DNA of 12,258 bases from an uncultured bacterium (GTDB lineage: Bacteria > Verrucomicrobiota > Kiritimatiellia > RFP12 > UBA1067). A program made the translations under genes and the position numbers. The stretch covers positions 1 through 12,258 of the forward strand of contig CACZAK010000169.1 in the NCBI GenBank assembly GCA_902779075.1. The letters run 5' to 3'. Positions 7,425 to 12,258 of this stretch are shown here, in pieces (position 1 is the first letter of the stretch; every line of letters begins with the position of its first letter). Under the pieces are notes generated by a model. It had not been told where the DNA came from, did not search any database, and saw only the letters and a list, made by a program, of their open reading frames with translations.

Positions 7425-7565
7425 GGTCTGACCTTTTTGTATATTTGGTCAGACCTCATTATATATTTGGTCAGACCTTTTTATGTATTTGGTCAGACCT
7501 CATTGTGATTAAGGTCAGACCACATTGTATGTTAGGTCTGACCATAAATATAAAAAGGTCAGACC
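7425..7565. repeat. Array of seven GGTCWGACC palindromes at an exact 22-bp period
   Basis: The 9-base unit GGTC(A/T)GACC starts at 7425, 7447, 7469, 7491, 7513, 7535 and 7557, which is 22 bases apart every time. The central base is T in copies 1 and 6 and A in the rest. Thirteen-base AT-rich spacers separate them; the first four resemble each other (TTTTT- or TCATT-, mostly ending ATTT) and the later ones diverge. The core is invariant while spacers drift, which points to selection on the core or on spacing. Twenty-two bases is close to two helical turns, so all cores face the same side of the helix, as in a protein-binding array. The period is not a multiple of three and there is no open frame, so it is not coding. 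Copy 1 with its spacer is nearly the reverse complement of copy 7 with the preceding spacer. Confidence 0.93.
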
Positions 7566-7660
7566 ATATTGTTGAATGAACAGCAGCACTAATATTATTC
7601 TCAACTACTAGACTCCTAATCTCCCGGTACTTTCCCGGCAGTTTTCCGACAATGGTTCCC

Positions 7661-7683
7661 TATATATAAAGGACGCGCGCGCG
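7661..7683. other. TATATATA tract followed by a (CG)5 tract
   Basis: TATATATA at 7661-7668 is followed by the 10-base alternating CGCGCGCGCG at 7674-7683, a classic sequence for Z-DNA or easily melted DNA. AAGGAG follows at 7685-7690 but has no start codon at usable distance. Functional meaning is not shown. Confidence 0.35.
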
Positions 7684-7736
7684 AAGGAGATTACTCCCCC
7701 ATCCTCCCAATCGCATTGATATGTCCGTTTGATTAC

Positions 7737-7752
7737 ATACCCCTTGGGGTAT
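7737..7752. promoter_or_regulatory. ATACCCC-TT-GGGGTAT palindrome, operator-like
   Basis: Perfect 7-base arms around a TT centre. The pattern of a TAC/GTA edge with an inner run of C then G resembles operators of the CsoR/FrmR (DUF156) repressor family. No such repressor and no metal-transport gene is in the window, so this is resemblance only. Confidence 0.4.
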
Positions 7753-7777
7753 AACGCGAAAGTCTAGCCCCCTACTA

Positions 7778-7798
7778 TGAGTGTGTCATTTTGACACA
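7778..7798. promoter_or_regulatory. Operator-like palindrome, site 1
   Basis: TGTGTCA (7782-7788), a TTT centre, and TGACACA (7792-7798). Its left half extends to TGAGTGTGTCA, identical over 11 bases to the left arm of site 2, whose centre is 61 bases away. The right half overlaps the TTGACA of the promoter-like pair. Two copies of an identical half-site favour a dimeric repressor or activator site over chance. Confidence 0.55.
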
Positions 7799-7819
7799 GT
7801 TGGCACATTCCGCTACAAA
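7791..7819 (+). promoter_or_regulatory. Promoter-like pair between the two operator-like sites
   Basis: A perfect TTGACA (7791-7796), 17 bases, then TACAAA (7814-7819, 4 of 6). Transcription would begin near 7826, so site 2 would lie just after the start. The transcript would run into the 3' end of the SWIM gene in antisense. No convincing gene follows, so it would make a non-coding or antisense RNA if it is real. Confidence 0.4.
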
Positions 7820-7838
7820 CCGGCCTTTTCCCACAAGG

Positions 7839-7863
7839 TGAGTGTGTCAAAATGACACACTCA
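7839..7863. promoter_or_regulatory. Operator-like palindrome, site 2
   Basis: Perfect 11-base arms, TGAGTGTGTCA (7839-7849) and TGACACACTCA (7853-7863), around AAA. It lies 50 bases past the SWIM stop. As a terminator for that gene it would lack a T-run (CCTTGTGGG follows on the minus strand), and the related copy at 7778-7798 argues for a protein-binding site instead. Confidence 0.6.
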
Positions 7864-7913
7864 ATGAAAGTCCAAATGCGTCAGTTGCTTTCGTCGCCAA
7901 GATGGCGGTGCCA

Positions 7914-8744
7914 CTACACGCGCAGGTCAATGGAATTGCCAGCGGCGGCCTCGCGGGCGATGGCGGCGGCGCGGGTCTGCATCTTCTCCAGCGTCTCGAC
8001 GCACCGCGCGGTGCCGCGCCAGTACGGCAGCGGGCCTAGACGGCGCACTAGAAGTGCGCCGCCATTTGCGGGCGCGGAGGCCCGCCACCCCGAACTTTCA
8101 CGCCATCCCGATACTTCGGGCGTGGAAGGTCCTTCAGGTGCGTCGGGCGGGACTAGCTCTTCCACGTCCACGCCGCGCAGCGCAAGTAGCGTAGCCGGAC
8201 GGCGTGCCACCTCCTCACCGAGAAGCAATAGCACCGCCGCCATGTGCTTGCAAGGACGTGCCCAGTCCGGACAACTGCACCGCATCACGACGTCCCATAT
8301 CATCTTACCCTCCGGCGTCTTCCCGCGCGGCTCCGCCTGTGGGAACAGCGGTACCCCCTCCGCACGGAACAGCTCGCCCGCTTCCACCGGCAGATCGCCC
8401 GCGAGCAACCGCCCAAGCGTCATCGGCTGCGACCTGATTGCCTCCGTGATCCGTTCGCGCGCCGTCCCTTCCGCCGCCGTGAAGTCAAGCGTCACGCGGT
8501 AGGGATTGGGACGCGATCCGACGACCGACGCCGAGACGTGCGATCCCTCCACCACGAGGTCCGTGACTTGTCCGCTGACCGCGTATTGCCGCCCGCGCCC
8601 GAAACGCGCGCCGAGGCGCATCGCCTCCAGCGCGGCGATCCACCTTCGCGCCCACCACGTTCCGCGCGCAAGCGTGCGTAGATCCTGCGCGCGGATGCCG
8701 AACGCATTCCGCGTGACGCGCAAAGGATAATGCTTACTCCCCAT
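7914..8744 (-). CDS. SWIM zinc-finger protein, partner of the adjacent SNF2 ATPase
   Basis: The SWIM motif CSCPDWARPCKHMAAVLLLL supplies the zinc ligands C156, C158, C165 and H167 (numbered from ATG 8744). The N-terminal TWWARRWIAALE resembles the TWWG-W-ALE opening common in stand-alone bacterial SWIM proteins. SWIM proteins encoded next to SNF2-family ATPases are a recurrent bacterial arrangement (for example ywqA/ywqB in Bacillus), and DNA or protein binding for the ATPase is inferred. ATG 8744 gives an 11-base overlap with the end of the SNF2 gene. A TTG at 8765 would add 7 residues but has a poorer ribosome site. The 276-residue product carries an unusual low-complexity stretch at about 205-235, encoded by the hairpin block at 8041-8130, between the SWIM domain and the C-terminal helix. 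Confidence 0.88.
   Translation of the reverse strand: MGSKHYPLRVTRNAFGIRAQDLRTLARGTWWARRWIAALEAMRLGARFGRGRQYAVSGQVTDLVVEGSHVSASVVGSRPNPYRVTLDFTAAEGTARERITEAIRSQPMTLGRLLAGDLPVEAGELFRAEGVPLFPQAEPRGKTPEGKMIWDVVMRCSCPDWARPCKHMAAVLLLLGEEVARRPATLLALRGVDVEELVPPDAPEGPSTPEVSGWRESSGWRASAPANGGALLVRRLGPLPYWRGTARCVETLEKMQTRAAAIAREAAAGNSIDLRV
8041..8130. repeat. Three-hairpin palindromic block inside the SWIM gene
   Basis: Three successive inverted repeats: CGGCGCAC/GTGCGCCG with a 5-base loop (8041-8061); GCGGGC/GCCCGC with a 6-base loop (8068-8085); and an imperfect long stem (8094-8130) with an inner CCCGA/TCGGG and outer arms that pair apart from a bulge. The block is translated in frame as a Gly/Ser/Pro/Trp/Ala-rich stretch outside the conserved SWIM domain. 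It may be an inserted palindromic element; the boundaries are uncertain. Confidence 0.6.
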
Positions 8745-11493
8745 CGAGCGACACCATCCTTTCAAACTCGCGATCCGACATCTTCAGCAGGAACGACTCG
8801 CCGCTGCCCACGATCTCGCCCGCGAGACGGCGCTTCGTCTCCAGCAGCTCGTCCACGCGCTCCTCCAGCGTGCCCGCACATATAAAGAGATGTACGAACA
8901 CGTCGCGGAGCTGTCCGATGCGGTGCGCGCGGTCCGTGGCCTGATTCTCCACGGCGGGGTTCCACCAGCGGTCGAAGTGGATCACGTGCGTCGCACGCGT
9001 GAGGTTGAGACCGAACCCGCCCGCCTTCAGCGAAAGGATGAACGCGTTCGGCTCGGGATCCGCGTTGAACGCGGCAATCTCCTCATCTCGCTGCGCAGGA
9101 GAGAGCGATCCGTGCAGAAACGGGAAGCGGCGGCCGAAACGTTCCTGCAAATGCGCACGCAAAAGGCGCCCCATCCGCGCGTACTGCGTAAACACGAGGC
9201 AGCTCTCGCCCGCATCGAAGATCGAATCCAGCAGTTCGTCGAGACGACGCACCTTCCCGCCGTCCGGAGCCTCGCCGCCTTCCACGAGCGCGGACGAATC
9301 GCAGATTTCCTTCAGCTCGGTAAGCAGCGCGAGGATGCGTCCGCGACGGGTATTGCGGATACGGCGATCCGCCTCCCCAGCCCGTTCTTTGCGGACATCC
9401 GCCAACTCGGACATTTCCTCGCGGAACGTGGCGAGCGCCGATTCGTAGAGAGCGCGCTGGCGCGGGTTGAGCGTACACCACTCGCGGATTTCGCGCCGTT
9501 CGCCAAGTTCGGCGGCGATGCCAGGTTCGGTCTTGAGACGGCGGAGCATGAACGGCTCGAGGATGTGTCGGAGACGCGACGCCACGCCCGCATGGGCGTC
9601 CGCACGGAGAACGCGCGTGAAGGCGTCGGCGAACTCTTTCCGTTCGCCGAGCAGACCGGGATTGAGGAAGGCCTCCAACGCCCAGAGGTCGTCCGCGCTG
9701 TTCTCAAGCGGCGTGCCGGTGAGCGCCACGCGCACGGGCACGTCGAGGGCGCGAACGGCGCGTGAGATGCGCGTATCGGGGTTCTTGACGGTCTGAGCCT
9801 CGTCGAGCACGAGCGCCGAAAATGCGTTCTCTGCAAAAAGCGTGAAGTCCTTCGCAAAGAGCGCATAGCCCGTCACCACCACGTCAGCCTCCCGGCACGC
9901 CTTGCTGAAAAGGCTGCCCGTGTGGCGTTCCGCACCTTGGTGTAGATACACCTTCAGCGACGGTGCGAAGCGCGCGAGTTCGCGCGTCCAGTTGGTCGTA
10001 ACTGAGACGGGGGCGACGACGAGCGCTGGACGCGACGCCTTGCGGTGGAGGATAAAGGCGATCGTCTGCGCCGTCTTGCCGAGGCCCATGTCGTCCGCAA
10101 GACACGCCCCGAATCCCCACTTCGCGAGGAAGGCGAGCCAGCTCGCGCCGCGCAGCTGGTAGTCGCGCAGGGTACCGTTGAATCCGGCGGGGGCCTCCAA
10201 AACGCGAAAACGCTGTTCGCCGCGCAGCTCGTTGATGAGGCCGCGCAGCCAGCCGTGCGCGCGCACTCGGTCCACGCGGAGCCCCCCGGCTCGGCGGAGA
10301 CCGAAGGCGAGCGCGATGGCGTCGTGGACGGCTACCTTCTTCCCCTTCACGTCGCGCAGCGCGCGCAGGGCCTCGCGCAGCACGGCGCGGTCGACCTCAA
10401 TCCAGCGGTCGCGGAAAAAGACGAACGGCGAATTCTGGTCGAGGAGGAACTGGATTTCCTGTTCGGTGACGACCTCTCCGTCCACGCGGATCGTGAGCTT
10501 CGTCGTGACGGGCGCGGACGGCTCGTCCGAGACGGGTGCGAGGTCGGCTTCGGCGGCCACGTGCTCGCCGAGCAGCCCGGGCGGCGGTTCCACCGCGTAG
10601 CCGGCGCCGACGAGCGCCTGCGCGCCTGTGCGGAGGAATGACTCCGCCGCCGCGCGGTCGAGTTCGGCCTCGGTGCCGCGGAGCGCGGCAAGCGGCGGAA
10701 AGAGGGATGCGGCCTGTCCGAGGGAGATAAGACCCGCGCGCGTGCGGGGCACGGACGCGAGGCGCAGCCGCCATACGCCGTCCTCTTCGGCGGGCGGTTC
10801 AAGGGAGAAGCGCAGTGCGGCGCGGTCGGCGGCGGAGACGCGTAACGGCGCACGCCACACGGCGAGGTCGTGCATGAGCGCGCGGATGTCGTCCTCGTCA
10901 GGCCACGCGATGCGCCCCGTATCGCTGCGGAGCGCGGAAATCCAGGCGTCATGGACAGTATCCGGACGCGACGCGCCCGTTTCAAGCGGGGTACGCCCGC
11001 CGAAGCGCGCAAGGCCGTCCACAAGCCACGCGAAGAACGCGCCGCGCGACGTATCGAGCGGCAACCAGCGCGCAACGAAGACGCCGTCCTCCTCCACGAG
11101 ATGCGGCAGGTAGGCACCGTCGGCGACGGTACTTGCGGCGGCGCGGAACGTCTCCGCCGCCGCAAGCACGTCATCTCCAAGGAATATGCCCGCCTTGAAA
11201 CAGCGCGTCCGTACATCGGAAAGGAACATCAGGAGATTGCGCATGGAGGGGATGACGCACTCCCCCTCTAACCGAACCTCATCCTTGAACCAGACCACCT
11301 CGCACACCGCCTCCAGCAACTCATCCCCGACAAGCGGCACGAGGTCGCCATCCACCCCCACGGGCCTCTCCCCGCGAAACGTAACCATCGGCCCGCTCGG
11401 CGAGCGGGCCCTACCAGCGGTCTCCCTCGCTGGTAGGGACGCCTCGCCGAGGCGTCCGCAGGGGAAATAAATGTCCAGGTGCAGTGTTAGCAT
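8734..11493 (-). CDS. SNF2-family DNA-dependent ATPase (helicase-like)
   Basis: The protein has 919 residues. The N-terminal half (about 40-430) corresponds to the SNF2-associated region of bacterial HelZ-like proteins. The ATPase follows: LRDYQLRGASWL (442-453), Walker A DDMGLGKT (467-474), Walker B DEAQ (564-567), motif III LTGTPLENS (591-599), then the second RecA lobe with CLVFTQY (765-771), LSLKAGGFGLNLT (820-832) and QATDRAHRIGQ (851-861), which holds the arginine finger. It is expected to translocate on double-stranded DNA and remodel bound proteins. The cellular role is unknown. ATG 11493 overlaps the rpe end by 7 bases and lacks a strong ribosome site, so translational coupling is inferred. 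A three-hairpin block (11390-11457) encodes residues 13-35. The SWIM partner overlaps its 3' end by 11 bases. Confidence 0.93.
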   Translation of the reverse strand: MLTLHLDIYFPCGRLGEASLPARETAGRARSPSGPMVTFRGERPVGVDGDLVPLVGDELLEAVCEVVWFKDEVRLEGECVIPSMRNLLMFLSDVRTRCFKAGIFLGDDVLAAAETFRAAASTVADGAYLPHLVEEDGVFVARWLPLDTSRGAFFAWLVDGLARFGGRTPLETGASRPDTVHDAWISALRSDTGRIAWPDEDDIRALMHDLAVWRAPLRVSAADRAALRFSLEPPAEEDGVWRLRLASVPRTRAGLISLGQAASLFPPLAALRGTEAELDRAAAESFLRTGAQALVGAGYAVEPPPGLLGEHVAAEADLAPVSDEPSAPVTTKLTIRVDGEVVTEQEIQFLLDQNSPFVFFRDRWIEVDRAVLREALRALRDVKGKKVAVHDAIALAFGLRRAGGLRVDRVRAHGWLRGLINELRGEQRFRVLEAPAGFNGTLRDYQLRGASWLAFLAKWGFGACLADDMGLGKTAQTIAFILHRKASRPALVVAPVSVTTNWTRELARFAPSLKVYLHQGAERHTGSLFSKACREADVVVTGYALFAKDFTLFAENAFSALVLDEAQTVKNPDTRISRAVRALDVPVRVALTGTPLENSADDLWALEAFLNPGLLGERKEFADAFTRVLRADAHAGVASRLRHILEPFMLRRLKTEPGIAAELGERREIREWCTLNPRQRALYESALATFREEMSELADVRKERAGEADRRIRNTRRGRILALLTELKEICDSSALVEGGEAPDGGKVRRLDELLDSIFDAGESCLVFTQYARMGRLLRAHLQERFGRRFPFLHGSLSPAQRDEEIAAFNADPEPNAFILSLKAGGFGLNLTRATHVIHFDRWWNPAVENQATDRAHRIGQLRDVFVHLFICAGTLEERVDELLETKRRLAGEIVGSGESFLLKMSDREFERMVSLDGE
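11390..11457. repeat. Three back-to-back perfect hairpins inside the SNF2 gene 5' end
   Basis: The 68-bp block consists entirely of three adjoining perfect inverted repeats. The first is GGCCCGCTC/GAGCGGGCC with a 3-base loop (11390-11410). The second is CTACCAGCG/CGCTGGTAG with an 8-base loop (11411-11436). The third is GGACGCCTC/GAGGCGTCC with a 3-base loop (11437-11457). No base separates the hairpins, and the layout is symmetric (21, 26, 21). It is read through as residues 13-35, rich in Gly, Ala, Arg and Ser, interrupting an N-terminal beta-rich stretch (LTLHLDIYFPC before, MVTFRGERPVG after). The length is 68, not a multiple of three, so an insertion would need extra target bases to keep frame. 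Confidence 0.92.
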
Positions 11494-12146
11494 GCGGCGG
11501 CGTCACAGGCGGCGCGGAGGGCGGAAACGGCGGCGGTCATGTCCGCCTGCTTGAAGAGAAAGCTGCCGGCGACCAGCTGGTTCGCGCCGGCGCGCACCGC
11601 GTCGAGCGCCGTCTGGGCGTTCACGCCACCATCCACCATGATGTCAAGGTGCGGTGCGCGCGCACGGAGGGCGGCAACCTTCGGAAGGCAGTCCGCGATG
11701 AAGGACTGCCCACCGTAGCCGGGATGGACGGTCATCACGAGTACCTCGTCACAGAGGGCGAGGTAGGGGTAGACGAACTCCACGGGCGTCTCGGGGTTCA
11801 GCACGATTGCCGGACGCACACCGAGCGCGCGGATGCGCGGGAGTTCGGAGTGGAGGTCGCAGTCCGCCTCCACATGGATTTGGATTGTCTGTGCGCCGGA
11901 CTTGGCAAAAACTTCGAGGTAGAGGTCGGGCCGCGTCATCATCAGGTGTACGTGGCGGTAGAAAGCAGGCTCCACGCGGCGACATAGTTTCACGATGTCC
12001 GGACCGAACGAAAGGTTGGGAACGAAGTGCGCGTCCATGATGTCAAGGTGGAGCGCATCGGCGCCCGAACGGAAGGCGCGCGTGATATCCGCAGCCAGCG
12101 CGCCATAGTCGGCGGCGAGCAGTGATGGAAGAATCTGAACGGCCAT
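11487..12146 (-). CDS. rpe: Ribulose-phosphate 3-epimerase
   Basis: The cytoplasmic TIM-barrel enzyme interconverts ribulose 5-phosphate and xylulose 5-phosphate in the pentose phosphate pathway. It has 219 residues, full length. Motifs are ILPSLLAADY (5-14, substrate Ser 8), HLDIMDAHFVPN (33-44, metal-binding His 33 and catalytic Asp 35), HLMM (67-70, metal-binding His 67), VMTVHPGYGGQSF (137-149) and VDGGVN (171-176, catalytic Asp 172). ATG 12146 has GGAG six bases upstream. It begins 21 bases after the tRNA-Gly 3' end, with no room for a full promoter outside the tRNA gene, so it is probably cotranscribed with that tRNA. Its stop overlaps the SNF2 start by 7 bases. Confidence 0.97.
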   Translation of the reverse strand: MAVQILPSLLAADYGALAADITRAFRSGADALHLDIMDAHFVPNLSFGPDIVKLCRRVEPAFYRHVHLMMTRPDLYLEVFAKSGAQTIQIHVEADCDLHSELPRIRALGVRPAIVLNPETPVEFVYPYLALCDEVLVMTVHPGYGGQSFIADCLPKVAALRARAPHLDIMVDGGVNAQTALDAVRAGANQLVAGSFLFKQADMTAAVSALRAACDAAAC

Positions 12147-12160
12147 GACTCTCTCCAGAC

Positions 12161-12167
12161 AAAAAAA
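12161..12167 (-). terminator. T7 run directly after the tRNA CCA end
   Basis: Seven T residues on the minus strand follow the tRNA CCA immediately. Together with the GC-rich tRNA stems this could attenuate transcription into rpe, or it may only mark the trailer removed during tRNA processing. No separate hairpin is present. Confidence 0.3.
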
Positions 12168-12241
12168 TGGAGCGGGCGATGGGAATCGAACCCACGTAAG
12201 AAGCTTGGGAAGCTCCTATTCTGCCATTGAATTACGCCCGC
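12168..12241 (-). tRNA. tRNA-Gly (anticodon CCC), CCA encoded
   Basis: A complete cloverleaf reads on the minus strand. The acceptor pairs GCGGGCG with CGCCCGC, discriminator U, then an encoded CCA (12168-12170). The anticodon stem GGAGC/GCTTC carries the loop TTCCCAA, giving anticodon CCC for GGG codons. The T arm is the standard GGGTTCGATTCCC. It closely resembles E. coli tRNA-Gly(CCC) (glyU) as I recall it. The length with CCA is 74 bases. It lies upstream of rpe on the same strand, and only 17 bases of its own upstream region are in the window, so its promoter is not visible. Confidence 0.96.
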
Positions 12242-12258
12242 CTTGGCGGAGAGGGAGG

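Larger units (their letters stand above)
7364..7913. other. 550-base gap between convergent genes
   Basis: Both flanking genes end here, so neither needs a promoter or operator in this gap. Even so, the gap holds the 22-bp palindrome array (7425-7565), an AT/GC alternating tract (7661-7683), a CCCC/GGGG palindrome (7737-7752) and two related TGTGTCA palindromes (7778-7863) around a promoter-like pair. Bases 7566-7660 are AT-rich and I see nothing in them. The longest plausible internal reading frames are under 15 codons and lack ribosome sites, except frames that are antisense to the SWIM gene. Confidence 0.7.

Noticed and set aside
7425..7565. Possible CRISPR array
   Set aside because: The repeat is 9 bases and the spacer 13, far below CRISPR dimensions; spacers resemble one another and no cas gene is present.
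7801..7815. Sigma54-type promoter (TTGGCACA followed by GC)
   Set aside because: The GG and GC elements are 10 bases apart instead of the required 12, so the spacing is wrong.
7839..7863. Intrinsic terminator of the SWIM gene
   Set aside because: The stem is good but no T-run follows on the minus strand, and the same half-site recurs at 7778-7788, which fits an operator better.
7852..8502. Plus-strand frame of 216 codons starting in operator-like site 2
   Set aside because: It is antisense to the SWIM gene, its translation is low-complexity and Arg/Ser/Pro-rich, and it has no ribosome site; it is a by-product of GC-rich coding on the other strand.
8890..9765. Long plus-strand frame of 291 codons opposite the SNF2 gene
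   Set aside because: It mirrors the SNF2 coding strand, which has complete ATPase motifs; the composition is that of a shadow frame.
8734..11493. SNF2/SWIM pair as an anti-phage defence system
   Set aside because: No methylase, nuclease or other defence gene is nearby, and the pair sits in a run with rpe and a tRNA; nothing in the sequence supports a defence role.
12168..12241. tRNA-Gly as an integration site of a mobile element
   Set aside because: I see no second copy of its 3' end in the window and no integrase; the adjacent rpe is a core gene.

Overview
The window is chromosomal DNA from a GC-rich, Gram-negative-type bacterium. Signal peptides, BspA-type leucine-rich-repeat (LRR_5) proteins, a LamG/LRR surface protein and a SNF2/SWIM pair together suggest an uncultured member of the PVC group, perhaps Kiritimatiellota/Verrucomicrobiota. 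That placement is inferred from protein style and is not proved by any marker gene here.

Layout, left to right. (1) Bases 1-2597, minus strand: a two-gene operon of secreted LRR proteins. The second gene runs off the left edge and is open without a stop over all 583 visible codons. A promoter lies at 2686-2714. (2) Bases 2598-2995: a 398-base gap holding that promoter, a long imperfect inverted repeat (2742-2888) and a strong 18-bp hairpin (2902-2949) just past the end of hom. (3) Bases 2996-4294, minus: homoserine dehydrogenase (hom). It is divergent from a plus-strand operon, and the two promoters have overlapping -35 boxes. (4) Bases 4428-7363, plus: a secreted 696-residue protein made of 151-residue helical repeats, overlapped by 3 bases with a 282-residue alkaline-phosphatase/phosphoglycerate-mutase-fold enzyme that starts at TTG. 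(5) Bases 7364-7913: a 550-base gap between convergent genes, the most unusual part of the window. It carries seven copies of the 9-bp odd palindrome GGTCWGACC at an exact 22-bp period, a CsoR-operator-like palindrome, and two copies of a TGTGTCA-N3-TGACACA palindrome around a plausible promoter. No gene is evident to use them. (6) Bases 7914-12241, minus: tRNA-Gly(CCC), rpe, a SNF2 ATPase and a SWIM zinc-finger protein, tightly packed with overlapping reading frames and probably one transcription unit.

A second theme is palindromic sequence placed inside reading frames. The SNF2 gene carries a 68-bp block of three back-to-back perfect hairpins near its N-terminus, and its SWIM partner carries a different three-hairpin block in its C-terminal third. 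Both are read through in frame, in the manner of Rickettsia palindromic elements.

Functionally, the window combines core metabolism (hom in threonine/methionine synthesis, rpe in the pentose phosphate pathway), translation (tRNA-Gly), a chromatin-remodeller-like SNF2/SWIM pair acting on nucleic acid, and accessory envelope proteins.
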